Below the pieces are notes generated by a model. It was given only the letters and a program-made list of their open reading frames with translations, was not told the origin of the DNA and did not search any database. From NCBI GenBank assembly GCA_022843955.1, contig JALHMQ010000025.1, forward strand, positions 1-64,000: 64,000 nt of DNA, given 5' to 3'. Within the stretch, counting starts at the first letter, position 1. Each line of letters starts with the position of its first letter. Made by a program: the position numbers and the translations under genes. Origin of the DNA: Burkholderiaceae bacterium. Its GTDB lineage: Bacteria > Pseudomonadota > Gammaproteobacteria > Burkholderiales > Burkholderiaceae_F. Below are positions 46,795-54,410 of the stretch, piece by piece.

Positions 46795-48522
46795 CTAGGC
46801 CGGGTCCGCGTACTGCTTGTACTTGTCGGTGACGCGCACCGGCGGCTTGAGCGCATCGCGCCGGTACGGCTCGTTCAGCACCGCCGGATCGACGTGGATT
46901 TCGACGACCGACGGCCGATCCTCCCGCATCGCGCGGGCAATGGCCGGGCCGATGTCCTCCGCGCGGTCGACGCTGATCGCAAACGCCCCCATCTTCTCGG
47001 CGATCTGCGCGAACGACGGGTTCTCCAGGTCGGTGAAGAAGTAACGCTCGCCGAAGAAGTCGTACTGGTTGCGGCGTTCGGCGCCATAGACGCTGTTGTT
47101 GAACAGCACCGCGCACACGTTGAGCTTCTCGCGCACGGCGGTCATGACCTCCTGCATCGTCATGCTCCAGGCACCGTCGCCGACCAGTGCGACCACCGGC
47201 AGGTCGGGCCGCGCCAGCTTGACGCCGAGCGCGGTCGGGTACGACACGCCGATACCGCCCAGACTGCCGGCGCCGAACCAGCGACGCGACTTGTCGAACC
47301 GGTCGAAGTAGCCGTTGGCGCTGCCGCTGATGTTGCCGACATCAGCCACGATCGCGACGTCGCCCACGATGGCGCGCGAGACTTCCCACATCGCGCGGCG
47401 TGGATGGATGCGCGGGCCGTCGATCATCGACATCGCCCGCAGCTTGCCGGCCCAGGCCGTCTTCTCGGCGGCGATCTGCAGGCGGCGCGCGGTGCGATCC
47501 ACCTGCAGCGGCTTGCCGGCCAGCCCCTCGATCAGTTGCCGGGTCACGGCGCGGCAATCGCCCACCAGCCCGGCATGCACCGACCGCAGCGCGCCGATAT
47601 CGAGCGGGTTCATCGAGTTGTGGATCAGCTTGGCGGACTTGGGAAAGAAGTCGATGCCGTACTGCGGCGTGGTGCCGAATGCGTTCAGGCGTGTGCCCAG
47701 CGCGACGATGACATCGGCGTCGGCCACCAGCCGCATCGCGGCCTCCGAGCCCTGATAGCCGACCGAGCCGACCGACAGCGGGCGCGAGTTGATGATCGCG
47801 TCGTTGTGCTGCCACACGCAGGCCACGGGAGCGGACAGCAGCTCGGCGAGTTCGTCGATGTCCAGTTGCGCATCGCTTTCGACCGCACCGAGGCCGGCGA
47901 GGATCGCCACCTTCTTCGCACCCTGCAATGCGTCCAGCGCTCGCCCGATGTCTTCAGCATCGGCCCCGCCGAGCTTGCCCGCCGTGCGATAGCGCGCCGG
48001 CTCCAGCGGCTCTTCGTCCCAGGTGCCGTAGTAGCTGTCGCGCGGGATATCGACTTGCGCCGGGCCGCGCAGCGCCAGTGCCGCACGGAACGCGCCGCGG
48101 ATCGCCGTCGACATGCGCTCGGGCCGGTTGACCTGCATCTGCCACACGACCAGCGGATCGAGCATCCGCATCTGGTCGATCTCCTGGAACGCCTGCGTGC
48201 TGATCGCGGTCGACAGCACCGCCGGCGTGAGTGCGATCACCGGCGTGTGGTTCAGTTGCGCACTGGCGATGCCGGTGACGAGGTTGGTGATGCCCGGGCC
48301 GTTCTGGCCGATGCACACCCCCGGGCGCCCGGTGGCGCGCGCGTAGCCCTCGGCCATCAACGCAGCGCTTTGCTCGTGGCGCACCTGGATGAAACGGATA
48401 CCCGCTTCAGGAAACAGATCCAGCGGATCCATGAACGCGGAGCCGACGATCCCCATCACGTACTCGACGCCTTCCTTGCGCAGCGCCTCGACCATGGCTT
48501 CGCTGCCCGATATCGCCGGCAT
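46795..48522 (-). CDS. Second Xsc-like thiamine-diphosphate enzyme (divergent paralogue)
   Basis: A 575-residue protein from the ATG at 48522, preceded by GAGGAG. It shares with Xsc (29002-30789) the blocks GIVGSAFMDPLDLFPEAGIRFI (differing at a few positions), CIGQNGPGITN and a C-terminus with YRRDALKPPVRVTDKYKQY. Catalytic Glu50 lies in RHEQS and the TPP motif in GDGAWSMTM to FNNSVYGAE. It differs strongly in the substrate-facing middle (TPAVLSTAISTQAFQEIDQM against TPETGSATIGLGGFQETEQL). It may be a second sulfoacetaldehyde acetyltransferase with separate control, or act on a related 2-oxo or aldehyde substrate. It lies between the TRAP genes and the GMC gene (12- and 14-bp gaps). Confidence 0.8.
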   Translation of the reverse strand: MPAISGSEAMVEALRKEGVEYVMGIVGSAFMDPLDLFPEAGIRFIQVRHEQSAALMAEGYARATGRPGVCIGQNGPGITNLVTGIASAQLNHTPVIALTPAVLSTAISTQAFQEIDQMRMLDPLVVWQMQVNRPERMSTAIRGAFRAALALRGPAQVDIPRDSYYGTWDEEPLEPARYRTAGKLGGADAEDIGRALDALQGAKKVAILAGLGAVESDAQLDIDELAELLSAPVACVWQHNDAIINSRPLSVGSVGYQGSEAAMRLVADADVIVALGTRLNAFGTTPQYGIDFFPKSAKLIHNSMNPLDIGALRSVHAGLVGDCRAVTRQLIEGLAGKPLQVDRTARRLQIAAEKTAWAGKLRAMSMIDGPRIHPRRAMWEVSRAIVGDVAIVADVGNISGSANGYFDRFDKSRRWFGAGSLGGIGVSYPTALGVKLARPDLPVVALVGDGAWSMTMQEVMTAVREKLNVCAVLFNNSVYGAERRNQYDFFGERYFFTDLENPSFAQIAEKMGAFAISVDRAEDIGPAIARAMREDRPSVVEIHVDPAVLNEPYRRDALKPPVRVTDKYKQYADPA

Positions 48523-48533
48523 GGCTTGTCTCC

Positions 48534-49844
48534 TCAGTTGAACGTGGGCAGCCAGGTCGCCAGCGCGGGGAACATCAACAGGATGATCACCGCGATGACC
48601 TGCAGGAACAGGAACTGCAGCATGCCCGCATAGATGTCCTGGATCCGCCACTCGGGCACCACGCCCTTGAGGAAGTAGGCGGACAGCGCCACCGGCGGCG
48701 ACAGCCATGCGGTCTGCAGCGTGACCGCGACGAGCGTCGCAAACCAGATCAGATCGATGCCGGCTGCCTTCACCACCGGCAGGAATATGGGCACCACGAT
48801 CAGCACGATCGGCACCCACTCCAGCGGCCAGCCGAGCAGGAAGATGATGAACAGGATCAGCACCAGCATCATCCACGGCGGCAGCTGCAGCGAGGTCACC
48901 ATGTTGGCGATGAACTCCGCGCTGCCCAGCCGCGCGAAGATGGAACCGAACAGGTTGGATGCGGCCACCAGCATCAGGATCATGCTGGAAATCTCAAGCG
49001 TTGAACGGATCGAGTGCTTGACCTTCGCCACCGTGAGCCGGCCGCTCAGCGTGGTGAGGATGAAGGTGGCCACGCAGCCCACCGCGCCGGCATCGGTCGG
49101 CGTGGCGATGCCGGCCAGGATTACGCCGAGCGTCGAGAGCAGCACCACGATCACCGGTGCGACGCCGATCGCCAGGTCCACCAGCACCGGGCCGAGCGAC
49201 TTGGCGCGCATCTCGGGCGGCAGCGCCGGCCCCAGCGCCGGATTGATCCAGCAGCGCACCAGACACCACGCCGCAAACAGGCCCGAAAGCATGAGCCCCG
49301 GCAGCACCGCTGCGGCGAACAGATCGGTGGCCGGCACGCCGACCGCCGGTCCCATCACGATCAGCATCACCGACGGCGGGATCAGGATGCCGAGCGTGCC
49401 GCCGGCAGTGATCGCGCCGGCCGACATGCGCACGTCATAGCCGCTCGCCTTCATCGACGGCGAGGCCATCACGCCGAGCAGCGTCACCGCGGAGCCGACG
49501 ATGCCTGTCGCCGCGGCGAACACCGTGGCAGTGATGACCACCGCCAGGTACAGCGAGCCGCGCAGGCCGCCGAGCAGCAACTGCACGCCGGTGAACAGGC
49601 GTTGCATCAGGCCCGACTGTTCCAGCAGGAACCCCATGAAGAGGAAGAACGGCACCGATGCCAGCACCGTGTCCTGCATCACCGACTGCGTCTGCAACAC
49701 CGCCAGATCGAACACCACCGGACCGAGCGCGATGTAGCCGATGCCCAGCGCGATGGCGCCGAGCGTGAATGCTATGGGGAAGCCGATGAAGATCGCGACG
49801 AAGAGAACGCCGAGGCCAACCAGGCCGAGGATCGGATCGCTCAT
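48534..49844 (-). CDS. TRAP transporter large permease (DctM/IseM-like)
   Basis: A 436-residue protein of the DctM family with about 12 spans, beginning SDPILGLVGLGVLFVAIFIG. Landmarks are GIVGSAVTLLGVMASPSMKASGYD and AGGTLGILIPPSVMLIV in the first half, with matching motifs later. It carries the sodium-coupled transport path of a TRAP system. The start codon lies in the first copy of a 14-bp tandem repeat that fills the gap to the small permease. Substrate inferred from the neighbours as isethionate or a similar sulfonate. Confidence 0.92.
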   Translation of the reverse strand: MSDPILGLVGLGVLFVAIFIGFPIAFTLGAIALGIGYIALGPVVFDLAVLQTQSVMQDTVLASVPFFLFMGFLLEQSGLMQRLFTGVQLLLGGLRGSLYLAVVITATVFAAATGIVGSAVTLLGVMASPSMKASGYDVRMSAGAITAGGTLGILIPPSVMLIVMGPAVGVPATDLFAAAVLPGLMLSGLFAAWCLVRCWINPALGPALPPEMRAKSLGPVLVDLAIGVAPVIVVLLSTLGVILAGIATPTDAGAVGCVATFILTTLSGRLTVAKVKHSIRSTLEISSMILMLVAASNLFGSIFARLGSAEFIANMVTSLQLPPWMMLVLILFIIFLLGWPLEWVPIVLIVVPIFLPVVKAAGIDLIWFATLVAVTLQTAWLSPPVALSAYFLKGVVPEWRIQDIYAGMLQFLFLQVIAVIILLMFPALATWLPTFN

Positions 49845-49922
49845 TGTGCGTTCCTCATTGAGCGTTCTTCATTGCGCGTGCCTCATTGCGCAAGTCATCG
49901 CGCGCACCTCATTGCGCGTGCC
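49841..49922. repeat. 14-bp tandem repeat across the dctQ-dctM junction
   Basis: TCATTG-type units start at 49841, 49855, 49869, 49883, 49895 (TCATCG) and 49909, mostly 14 bp apart, consensus TCATTGCGCGTGCC. Read on the coding (minus) strand each full unit ends in AATGA. The last unit supplies the stop of the small permease gene and the first supplies the start of the large permease gene. The pattern suggests that an original ATGA stop-start overlap was expanded by slippage. Confidence 0.75.
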
Positions 49923-50469
49923 TCTCGGTGTGCCGCTCGGGCCAGCGGTCCTGGTCGATCGCCACGACACAGCGCATTACTTCGGCCGTGCCCTGGATCA
50001 GCAGCAGCACACCGGTCACCGGAATCACCAGCTTGAACGGCCACACGACCGGCGCCCACGGGCTGGAGACGAAACGCTCGTTATTGGCCCAGGCCGTGGC
50101 GAAGTAGTCCCAGCCGGTGTAGATGAACACGAAGACGAGCGGCGCGAAGAGAACGAGGTAGCCCACCAGGTCGACCGCCGCCTGGGTGCGCGGGCGCCAT
50201 GCGCCGTAGAGCATGTCGGTGCGGATATGGCCGCCGCGCTGCAGGGTGAAGGCGGCGCCGAGCATGAAGAACGCGCCGAACAACATGAACGTCATGTCGT
50301 ACGCCCACACCGTCGGCTTGCCGAACACGTAGCGGGCCGTCACCTCGTACGCCAGGCTCAGGATCATCGGGATCAGCAGCCAACCGACCACATGGCCCGA
50401 CCAGATCGCCGCCTTGTCGAGCAGGCTTGCGATGTTCGCCAGAGATCTTGGCCAGTTCTTTTCTTGCAT
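49909..50469 (-). CDS. TRAP transporter small permease (DctQ-like)
   Basis: A 186-residue protein with four membrane spans: HVVGWLLIPMILSLAYEV, MLFGAFFMLGAAFTL, DLVGYLVLFAPLVFVFIY and PFKLVIPVTGVLLLIQG. TARYVFGKPTVWAYD between the first two is typical of DctQ. The C-terminus ERHTERHAQ is encoded by the beginning of the 14-bp repeat. It follows the receptor gene by 101 bp and precedes the large permease by 64 bp. Confidence 0.88.
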   Translation of the reverse strand: MQEKNWPRSLANIASLLDKAAIWSGHVVGWLLIPMILSLAYEVTARYVFGKPTVWAYDMTFMLFGAFFMLGAAFTLQRGGHIRTDMLYGAWRPRTQAAVDLVGYLVLFAPLVFVFIYTGWDYFATAWANNERFVSSPWAPVVWPFKLVIPVTGVLLLIQGTAEVMRCVVAIDQDRWPERHTERHAQ

Positions 50470-50570
50470 GGACGCAACGCTCCGCGCGCGCGCAGGGAAA
50501 CCAGGAAGGCCCGAAGGCCTTCCTGCCCTGCAGTTCAGCTACCGGGAAGTGAACAGTCGAACCGAAACGC

Positions 50571-51680
50571 CTACTTGTTCGGCGATTCCTGACCGATGTT
50601 GGCGTACAGCTGATTGATCTTGTTCCAGTACGGCACCACGGTCTTGCCGAAAGCACGCTGGGAGTCAAGCACTTCCTTGAAGAACGGGTTTTTGGTCGAC
50701 TCGCGGTCGTACACCACCGTGACTGCCTTCTGGAACGCCGTGAAGAATTCCTTCGGCGTGTCATGCACCGTCACGCCGTGCTCTTTCTTCAGCTTCTCCA
50801 GTGCGACCGCGTTGCGGTAGACGTTGAACGTGTAGGTCTCGGCCGTGGTGGCGTCGATCGCCGCTTGCACGATCGCCTTCAGGTCGGGCGGCAACTTGTT
50901 CCACTGCGTACGATTGATCAGCAGTTCGCCCACGTCCGTCGACTGGTGCAGGCCTTGCAGGTAGTAGTGCTTGAACACCGTGTGGAAGCCGAGAATCATG
51001 TCGTCGGCCGGGCCGATCCACTCGGCCGCATCGATCACGCCGCGCTGCGCCGCCGGCACGATCTCGCCGCCGGGCATCGCCACCGTCGTCAGCCCCATCT
51101 CCTTGAAGATCTCGGCCGTCAGTCCCGGGGGCGAGCGGTACTTCATCGCCTTCATGTCGTTGATCGAGTTGATCGGCTTCTTGAACCAGCCGAACGGATC
51201 AGGACCCATCGGCTGGATCATGAAACCCTCGACGTTCATCTTGAGGACGTCGGTGTACAGCTTGCGATACAGCTCGTTGCCGCCACCGTGCCGCAGCCAC
51301 GCCATGTGCGAGACCTGGTCGAGGCCGGCACCTGCACCCGCGGCCGGGTTCGAGAAGAGGGCCGCCGCGGTGTTCTTGCCTGACCAGAAGTGCGTCCAGG
51401 CAAAGCCTCCATCCACGACACCCTTGTCGACGGCATCTAGGATGCCAAAGAAACCGACCACCGCACCATCGGGCAGCACATCGATCTTCAGACGACCGTT
51501 CGACGACTTGTCGACGCGATCACTGAAATTCTTCATCAACTCGAAGTAGATGCTGGCAGAGGGCACGCCCGTCTGCAGCTTCCATCTGATCGGGGCTTGC
51601 TGGGCTGCGGCGCTGCCTGTGATCGCCAGGCAGATCACAGCGAGGGATGCTGCTACCCATCTTGATACTGCGTATCGCAT
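50571..51680 (-). CDS. TRAP transporter substrate-binding protein (DctP-like)
   Basis: A 369-residue periplasmic receptor from the ATG at 51680. The signal peptide is residues 1-26 (LAVICLAITGSAAAQQ). The mature part begins with RWKLQTGVPSAS and shows the TRAP ligand-binding helix pattern KYRSPPGLTAEIFKEMG with the Arg that contacts the ligand carboxylate or sulfonate (residue ~175), then VIDAAEWIGPADD. It belongs to the larger TakP/YiaO-like group. First gene of the TRAP, Xsc-like and GMC operon, divergent from an IclR gene. Confidence 0.9.
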   Translation of the reverse strand: MRYAVSRWVAASLAVICLAITGSAAAQQAPIRWKLQTGVPSASIYFELMKNFSDRVDKSSNGRLKIDVLPDGAVVGFFGILDAVDKGVVDGGFAWTHFWSGKNTAAALFSNPAAGAGAGLDQVSHMAWLRHGGGNELYRKLYTDVLKMNVEGFMIQPMGPDPFGWFKKPINSINDMKAMKYRSPPGLTAEIFKEMGLTTVAMPGGEIVPAAQRGVIDAAEWIGPADDMILGFHTVFKHYYLQGLHQSTDVGELLINRTQWNKLPPDLKAIVQAAIDATTAETYTFNVYRNAVALEKLKKEHGVTVHDTPKEFFTAFQKAVTVVYDRESTKNPFFKEVLDSQRAFGKTVVPYWNKINQLYANIGQESPNK

Positions 51681-51724
51681 GCCTGTCTCCTTGTGTTGAC
51701 GTTGTTTATCTGTTCTTATTTTTC

Positions 51725-51737
51725 GAACATTATGTTC
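51725..51737. promoter_or_regulatory. Palindrome in the iclR / dctP divergent promoter
   Basis: GAACATTATGTTC is a perfect 6-bp inverted repeat around one central base. Its flanks extend the symmetry to TT-c-GAACATTATGTTC-t-AA with one mismatch. It lies in the 77-bp gap between the divergent dctP and iclR start codons, within the most AT-rich stretch of the neighbourhood, 21 bp from the iclR start. It is a good candidate for the IclR operator of this module. Confidence 0.6.
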
Positions 51738-51757
51738 TAAATAGAAGGATTGTCTAG

Positions 51758-52555
51758 ATGGCGACACGCAAGTCGGGATCGACGCGCAAGGAACCGCCGC
51801 GCAAGGAACTTCCTGCTGCACTGCGGGCAATCGAGGTGCTGCGCCTGGTGGCGGAACTGCCCGGGCAGATGACGCTGTCCGACGTCGCCGAGGTGATGGG
51901 TCAGTCCAAGTCCACCGTCCACCGGCTGGCCGAGCAGTTGTCGGCGGCCGGCTTCCTGTTCCGCGAGCCCGACCAGCGCAACCTGTGGATCGGCCCGCGC
52001 CTGCGCGAAATGTCGCTCGACGTGGTGCGCAATGATTTCCTGCGCGCGGCGATCCGCCATGCGCTGCGCGAACTGGTCGATGAAGTCGGCGAGACCTGCA
52101 ACATCGCCACACTGGACGGCACCGAGATCATCTATCTGCAGCGGGTGGAAGCGCGCTGGCCGCTGCGCCTGACGCTCGATCTCGGTTCGCGCATCCCCGT
52201 GCATTGCTGTGCCAGCGGCAAGCTGTTCCTCGCGCTGCTGGACGACCCGTCGCGCGAACGCTTGCTGCGCTTCAGCACCATGGAGGCGCTGACCCCCGCC
52301 ACAATTACCGACCGCAAACTGCTGCTGGCGGAACTGGCGCGCATCCGCAAGCGCGGTTACTCGCTCGACAACGAGGAGTTCATTCCCGGCATGGTGGCGG
52401 TCGCGGTGCCGATCAAGAACGCCGATGGCGCGATCCGTGCCGCGCTGTCGGTGCATGCACCGACCGTGCGGATCAGCTCGACCGAGGCATTGCTCGGGTT
52501 CGTACCGCTGCTGCGCAAGAGTGCAGCCCGCGTCGAAGTGGCGATGGCGTCCTGA
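51758..52555 (+). CDS. IclR-family regulator of the TRAP module (IseR-like by context)
   Basis: A 265-residue protein with a lysine-rich leader, a winged helix at residues ~25-80 (LRAIEVLRLVAELP, SKSTVHRLAEQLSAAGFL) and an IclR effector domain (EVGETCNIATLDG, IYLQRVEARWPLR, CASGKLFLALLDD, DNEEFIPGMVAVAVP). It is divergent from dctP. Isethionate gene clusters described in related bacteria carry an IclR-type regulator and a TRAP transporter with a dehydrogenase, which this layout matches. Effector inferred only. Confidence 0.87.
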   Translation: MATRKSGSTRKEPPRKELPAALRAIEVLRLVAELPGQMTLSDVAEVMGQSKSTVHRLAEQLSAAGFLFREPDQRNLWIGPRLREMSLDVVRNDFLRAAIRHALRELVDEVGETCNIATLDGTEIIYLQRVEARWPLRLTLDLGSRIPVHCCASGKLFLALLDDPSRERLLRFSTMEALTPATITDRKLLLAELARIRKRGYSLDNEEFIPGMVAVAVPIKNADGAIRAALSVHAPTVRISSTEALLGFVPLLRKSAARVEVAMAS

Positions 52556-52593
52556 CCCCGCCCGTGGCAAACGCGCGGCGTCGCGCGCTAGCG

Positions 52594-53082
52594 CTATGCC
52601 TTGCGGTCCACCCGCACCGCCAGCACCACCGAGGTGGTCGTCTTGACCACGCCGTCGATCTCGCCGATCTCGTCGAGCAGCGCATCCAGGCGCGCGGTCG
52701 ATTCGGCGCTCAGCTGCGCCACGTAGTCGAATTCGCCGCTCACCGAGTACAGCTGCCGCAGCTCCGGCATGCGCGACAGGCGGCGCAACACGTCGCGGCC
52801 GGCCTTGGCGGCGACGGTGATGCCCACGTGCGCCTGCACCGCGCGCTCGGCCACGCCCTGCCCCAACCGCACCGTGTAGCCGACGATCACGTGCTCGCGC
52901 TCCAGGCGCGCCAGCCGCGCCAGCACGGTGGTGCGCGCCACGCCGAGCGTGCGCGCCAGATTGGCGGTGCTCTCGCGCGCGTTGGCCTGCAGCAGCGCGA
53001 TGAGGTCGCGATCGAGCTGGTCCTTGGGGCGGGCGTCGGCATCGGTGGCGGTGGATGCGGCGCGCAGTGGGCGTCTGGCCAT
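52594..53082 (-). CDS. Lrp/AsnC-family regulator
   Basis: The ATG at 53082 gives 162 residues (an earlier in-frame ATG is at 53127). An Ala-rich leader precedes the HTH (DQLDRDLIALLQANARES, LARTLGVARTTVLARLARLE) and the RAM effector domain (TVAAKAGRDVLRRLSRMPEL, VSGEFDYVAQL). It is divergent from the lysine-dehydrogenase-like gene, with 155 bp between start codons. That gap holds AGCGCT twice, 24 bp apart (53128 and 53152), each followed by TTTCGTC. Lrp-type proteins commonly control lysine and other amino-acid catabolism and sense the amino acid directly. Confidence 0.87.
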   Translation of the reverse strand: MARRPLRAASTATDADARPKDQLDRDLIALLQANARESTANLARTLGVARTTVLARLARLEREHVIVGYTVRLGQGVAERAVQAHVGITVAAKAGRDVLRRLSRMPELRQLYSVSGEFDYVAQLSAESTARLDALLDEIGEIDGVVKTTTSVVLAVRVDRKA

Positions 53083-53237
53083 GGCAGAGAGGGGCACGCG
53101 ACCCAAGGTTGAGACAATCCGCAGCATAGCGCTGACGTTTCGTCCATCTCTAGCGCTTTTTCGTCGAACTCATGCTGTCTATCGTCAGCGCGGCTGCCTA
53201 GACTGCCGGTCTCCGACGAACGTGCAGGAAGAAAGCC

Positions 53238-54341
53238 ATGACCAAGATGCGCATCGCGCTGCTCGGCGCCGGCCACATCGGCCAGACCATCGCGCAGTTG
53301 CTCACCCGCAGCGGCGATTACGACGTCACGGTGGTCGACCGCAGCGCCGCGGCGCTGGCCAAGCTCAACGGCAGCGCCGCCAGCACGCTGCAGCGCGACA
53401 CCGAGGACCCGCAGGCCCTGCTGGCAGCCATTCGCGGCCACGACGCCGTGATCAACGCGCTGCCGTACCACCTGGCCACGCTCGCCGCGACGCAGGCGCG
53501 CGCCGCCGGCTGCCACTACTTCGACCTGACCGAGGACATCGCCGCCACGCGCGCGATCAAGGCGCTGGCCGAGGGCGCCGACACGGCGTTCATGCCGCAG
53601 TGCGGCCTGGCGCCTGGCTTCATCGGCATCGTCGCCTATCACCTGGCGCGCGACTTCGAGCAACTGCACGACGTCAAGATGCGCGTTGGCGCGCTGCCCG
53701 CCTTTCCCACCAACGCACTCAAGTACAACCTGACCTGGAGCGTGGACGGGCTGATCAACGAGTACTGCCATCCGTGCGAGGCGATCCGCGGCGGCGAGCG
53801 CATCGAAGTGCTGCCGCTCGAAGGGCTGGAGCACTTCTCGCTCGACGGTACCGAGTACGAGGCGTTCAACACCTCGGGCGGCCTGGGCACGCTGTGCGAG
53901 ACGCTCGACGGCAAGGTGCGCACGCTCGACTACAAGTCGGTGCGCTACCCGGGCCACGGCGCGGCGATGAAGCTGCTGCTGCAGGACCTCGGCCTGGCGC
54001 AGGATCAGGCCACGCTCAAGGACATCATGCGCAAGTCGATCCCCGGCACCATGCAGGACGTGGTGCTGGTGTTCGTCACCGTGAGCGGCCTGCGTGAAGG
54101 CGTGCTGATGCAGGAGGTGTTCGCCCGCAAGATCTTTGCCGACCGCACCGCGGGCGCGCCGCTGTCGGCGATCCAGATCACCACCGCCGCCGGCATCTGC
54201 GCCGCGGTGGATCTGTTTCGCGAGGGCAAGTTGCCGCAGAAGGGCTTTGTCCGGCAGGAACAGATCGCCCTGCCCGACTTCCTCGCCAACCGCTTCGGCA
54301 GCGCCTACCAGCAGTCGCGCCAGGTGGAATCCATCGGTTGA
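53238..54341 (+). CDS. Saccharopine-dehydrogenase-family enzyme, probable lysine 6-dehydrogenase
   Basis: A 367-residue NAD(P)-dependent enzyme with the Rossmann start RIALLGAGHIGQTIAQLL and the saccharopine-dehydrogenase catalytic-domain features GCHYFDLTED, MPQCGLAPGF and LKYNLTWSVDGLINEY. Short members of this family without a lysine-ketoglutarate reductase partner act as L-lysine 6-dehydrogenase, yielding aminoadipate semialdehyde that cyclises to piperideine-6-carboxylate. The ALDH7-type dehydrogenase 69 bp downstream would use that product. Carboxynorspermidine-type reductases are a less likely alternative. Confidence 0.8.
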   Translation: MTKMRIALLGAGHIGQTIAQLLTRSGDYDVTVVDRSAAALAKLNGSAASTLQRDTEDPQALLAAIRGHDAVINALPYHLATLAATQARAAGCHYFDLTEDIAATRAIKALAEGADTAFMPQCGLAPGFIGIVAYHLARDFEQLHDVKMRVGALPAFPTNALKYNLTWSVDGLINEYCHPCEAIRGGERIEVLPLEGLEHFSLDGTEYEAFNTSGGLGTLCETLDGKVRTLDYKSVRYPGHGAAMKLLLQDLGLAQDQATLKDIMRKSIPGTMQDVVLVFVTVSGLREGVLMQEVFARKIFADRTAGAPLSAIQITTAAGICAAVDLFREGKLPQKGFVRQEQIALPDFLANRFGSAYQQSRQVESIG

Positions 54342-54410
54342 CCGCCGCGGCTGACTCTAGCGCCGGCCCCGGCCGCGCTAAGGTCACGCCTTCACTGCAA
54401 GGACATTGCC

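Noticed and set aside
46795-48522. Acetolactate synthase large subunit
   Set aside because: It shares Xsc-specific blocks (GIVGSA..MD.LD.FP, RRDAL..PVR..DKYK) and has no small-subunit gene next to it.
46894-48633. Plus-strand open frame opposite the Xsc-like gene
   Set aside because: No motif, and it runs across the junction between two well-supported minus-strand genes.
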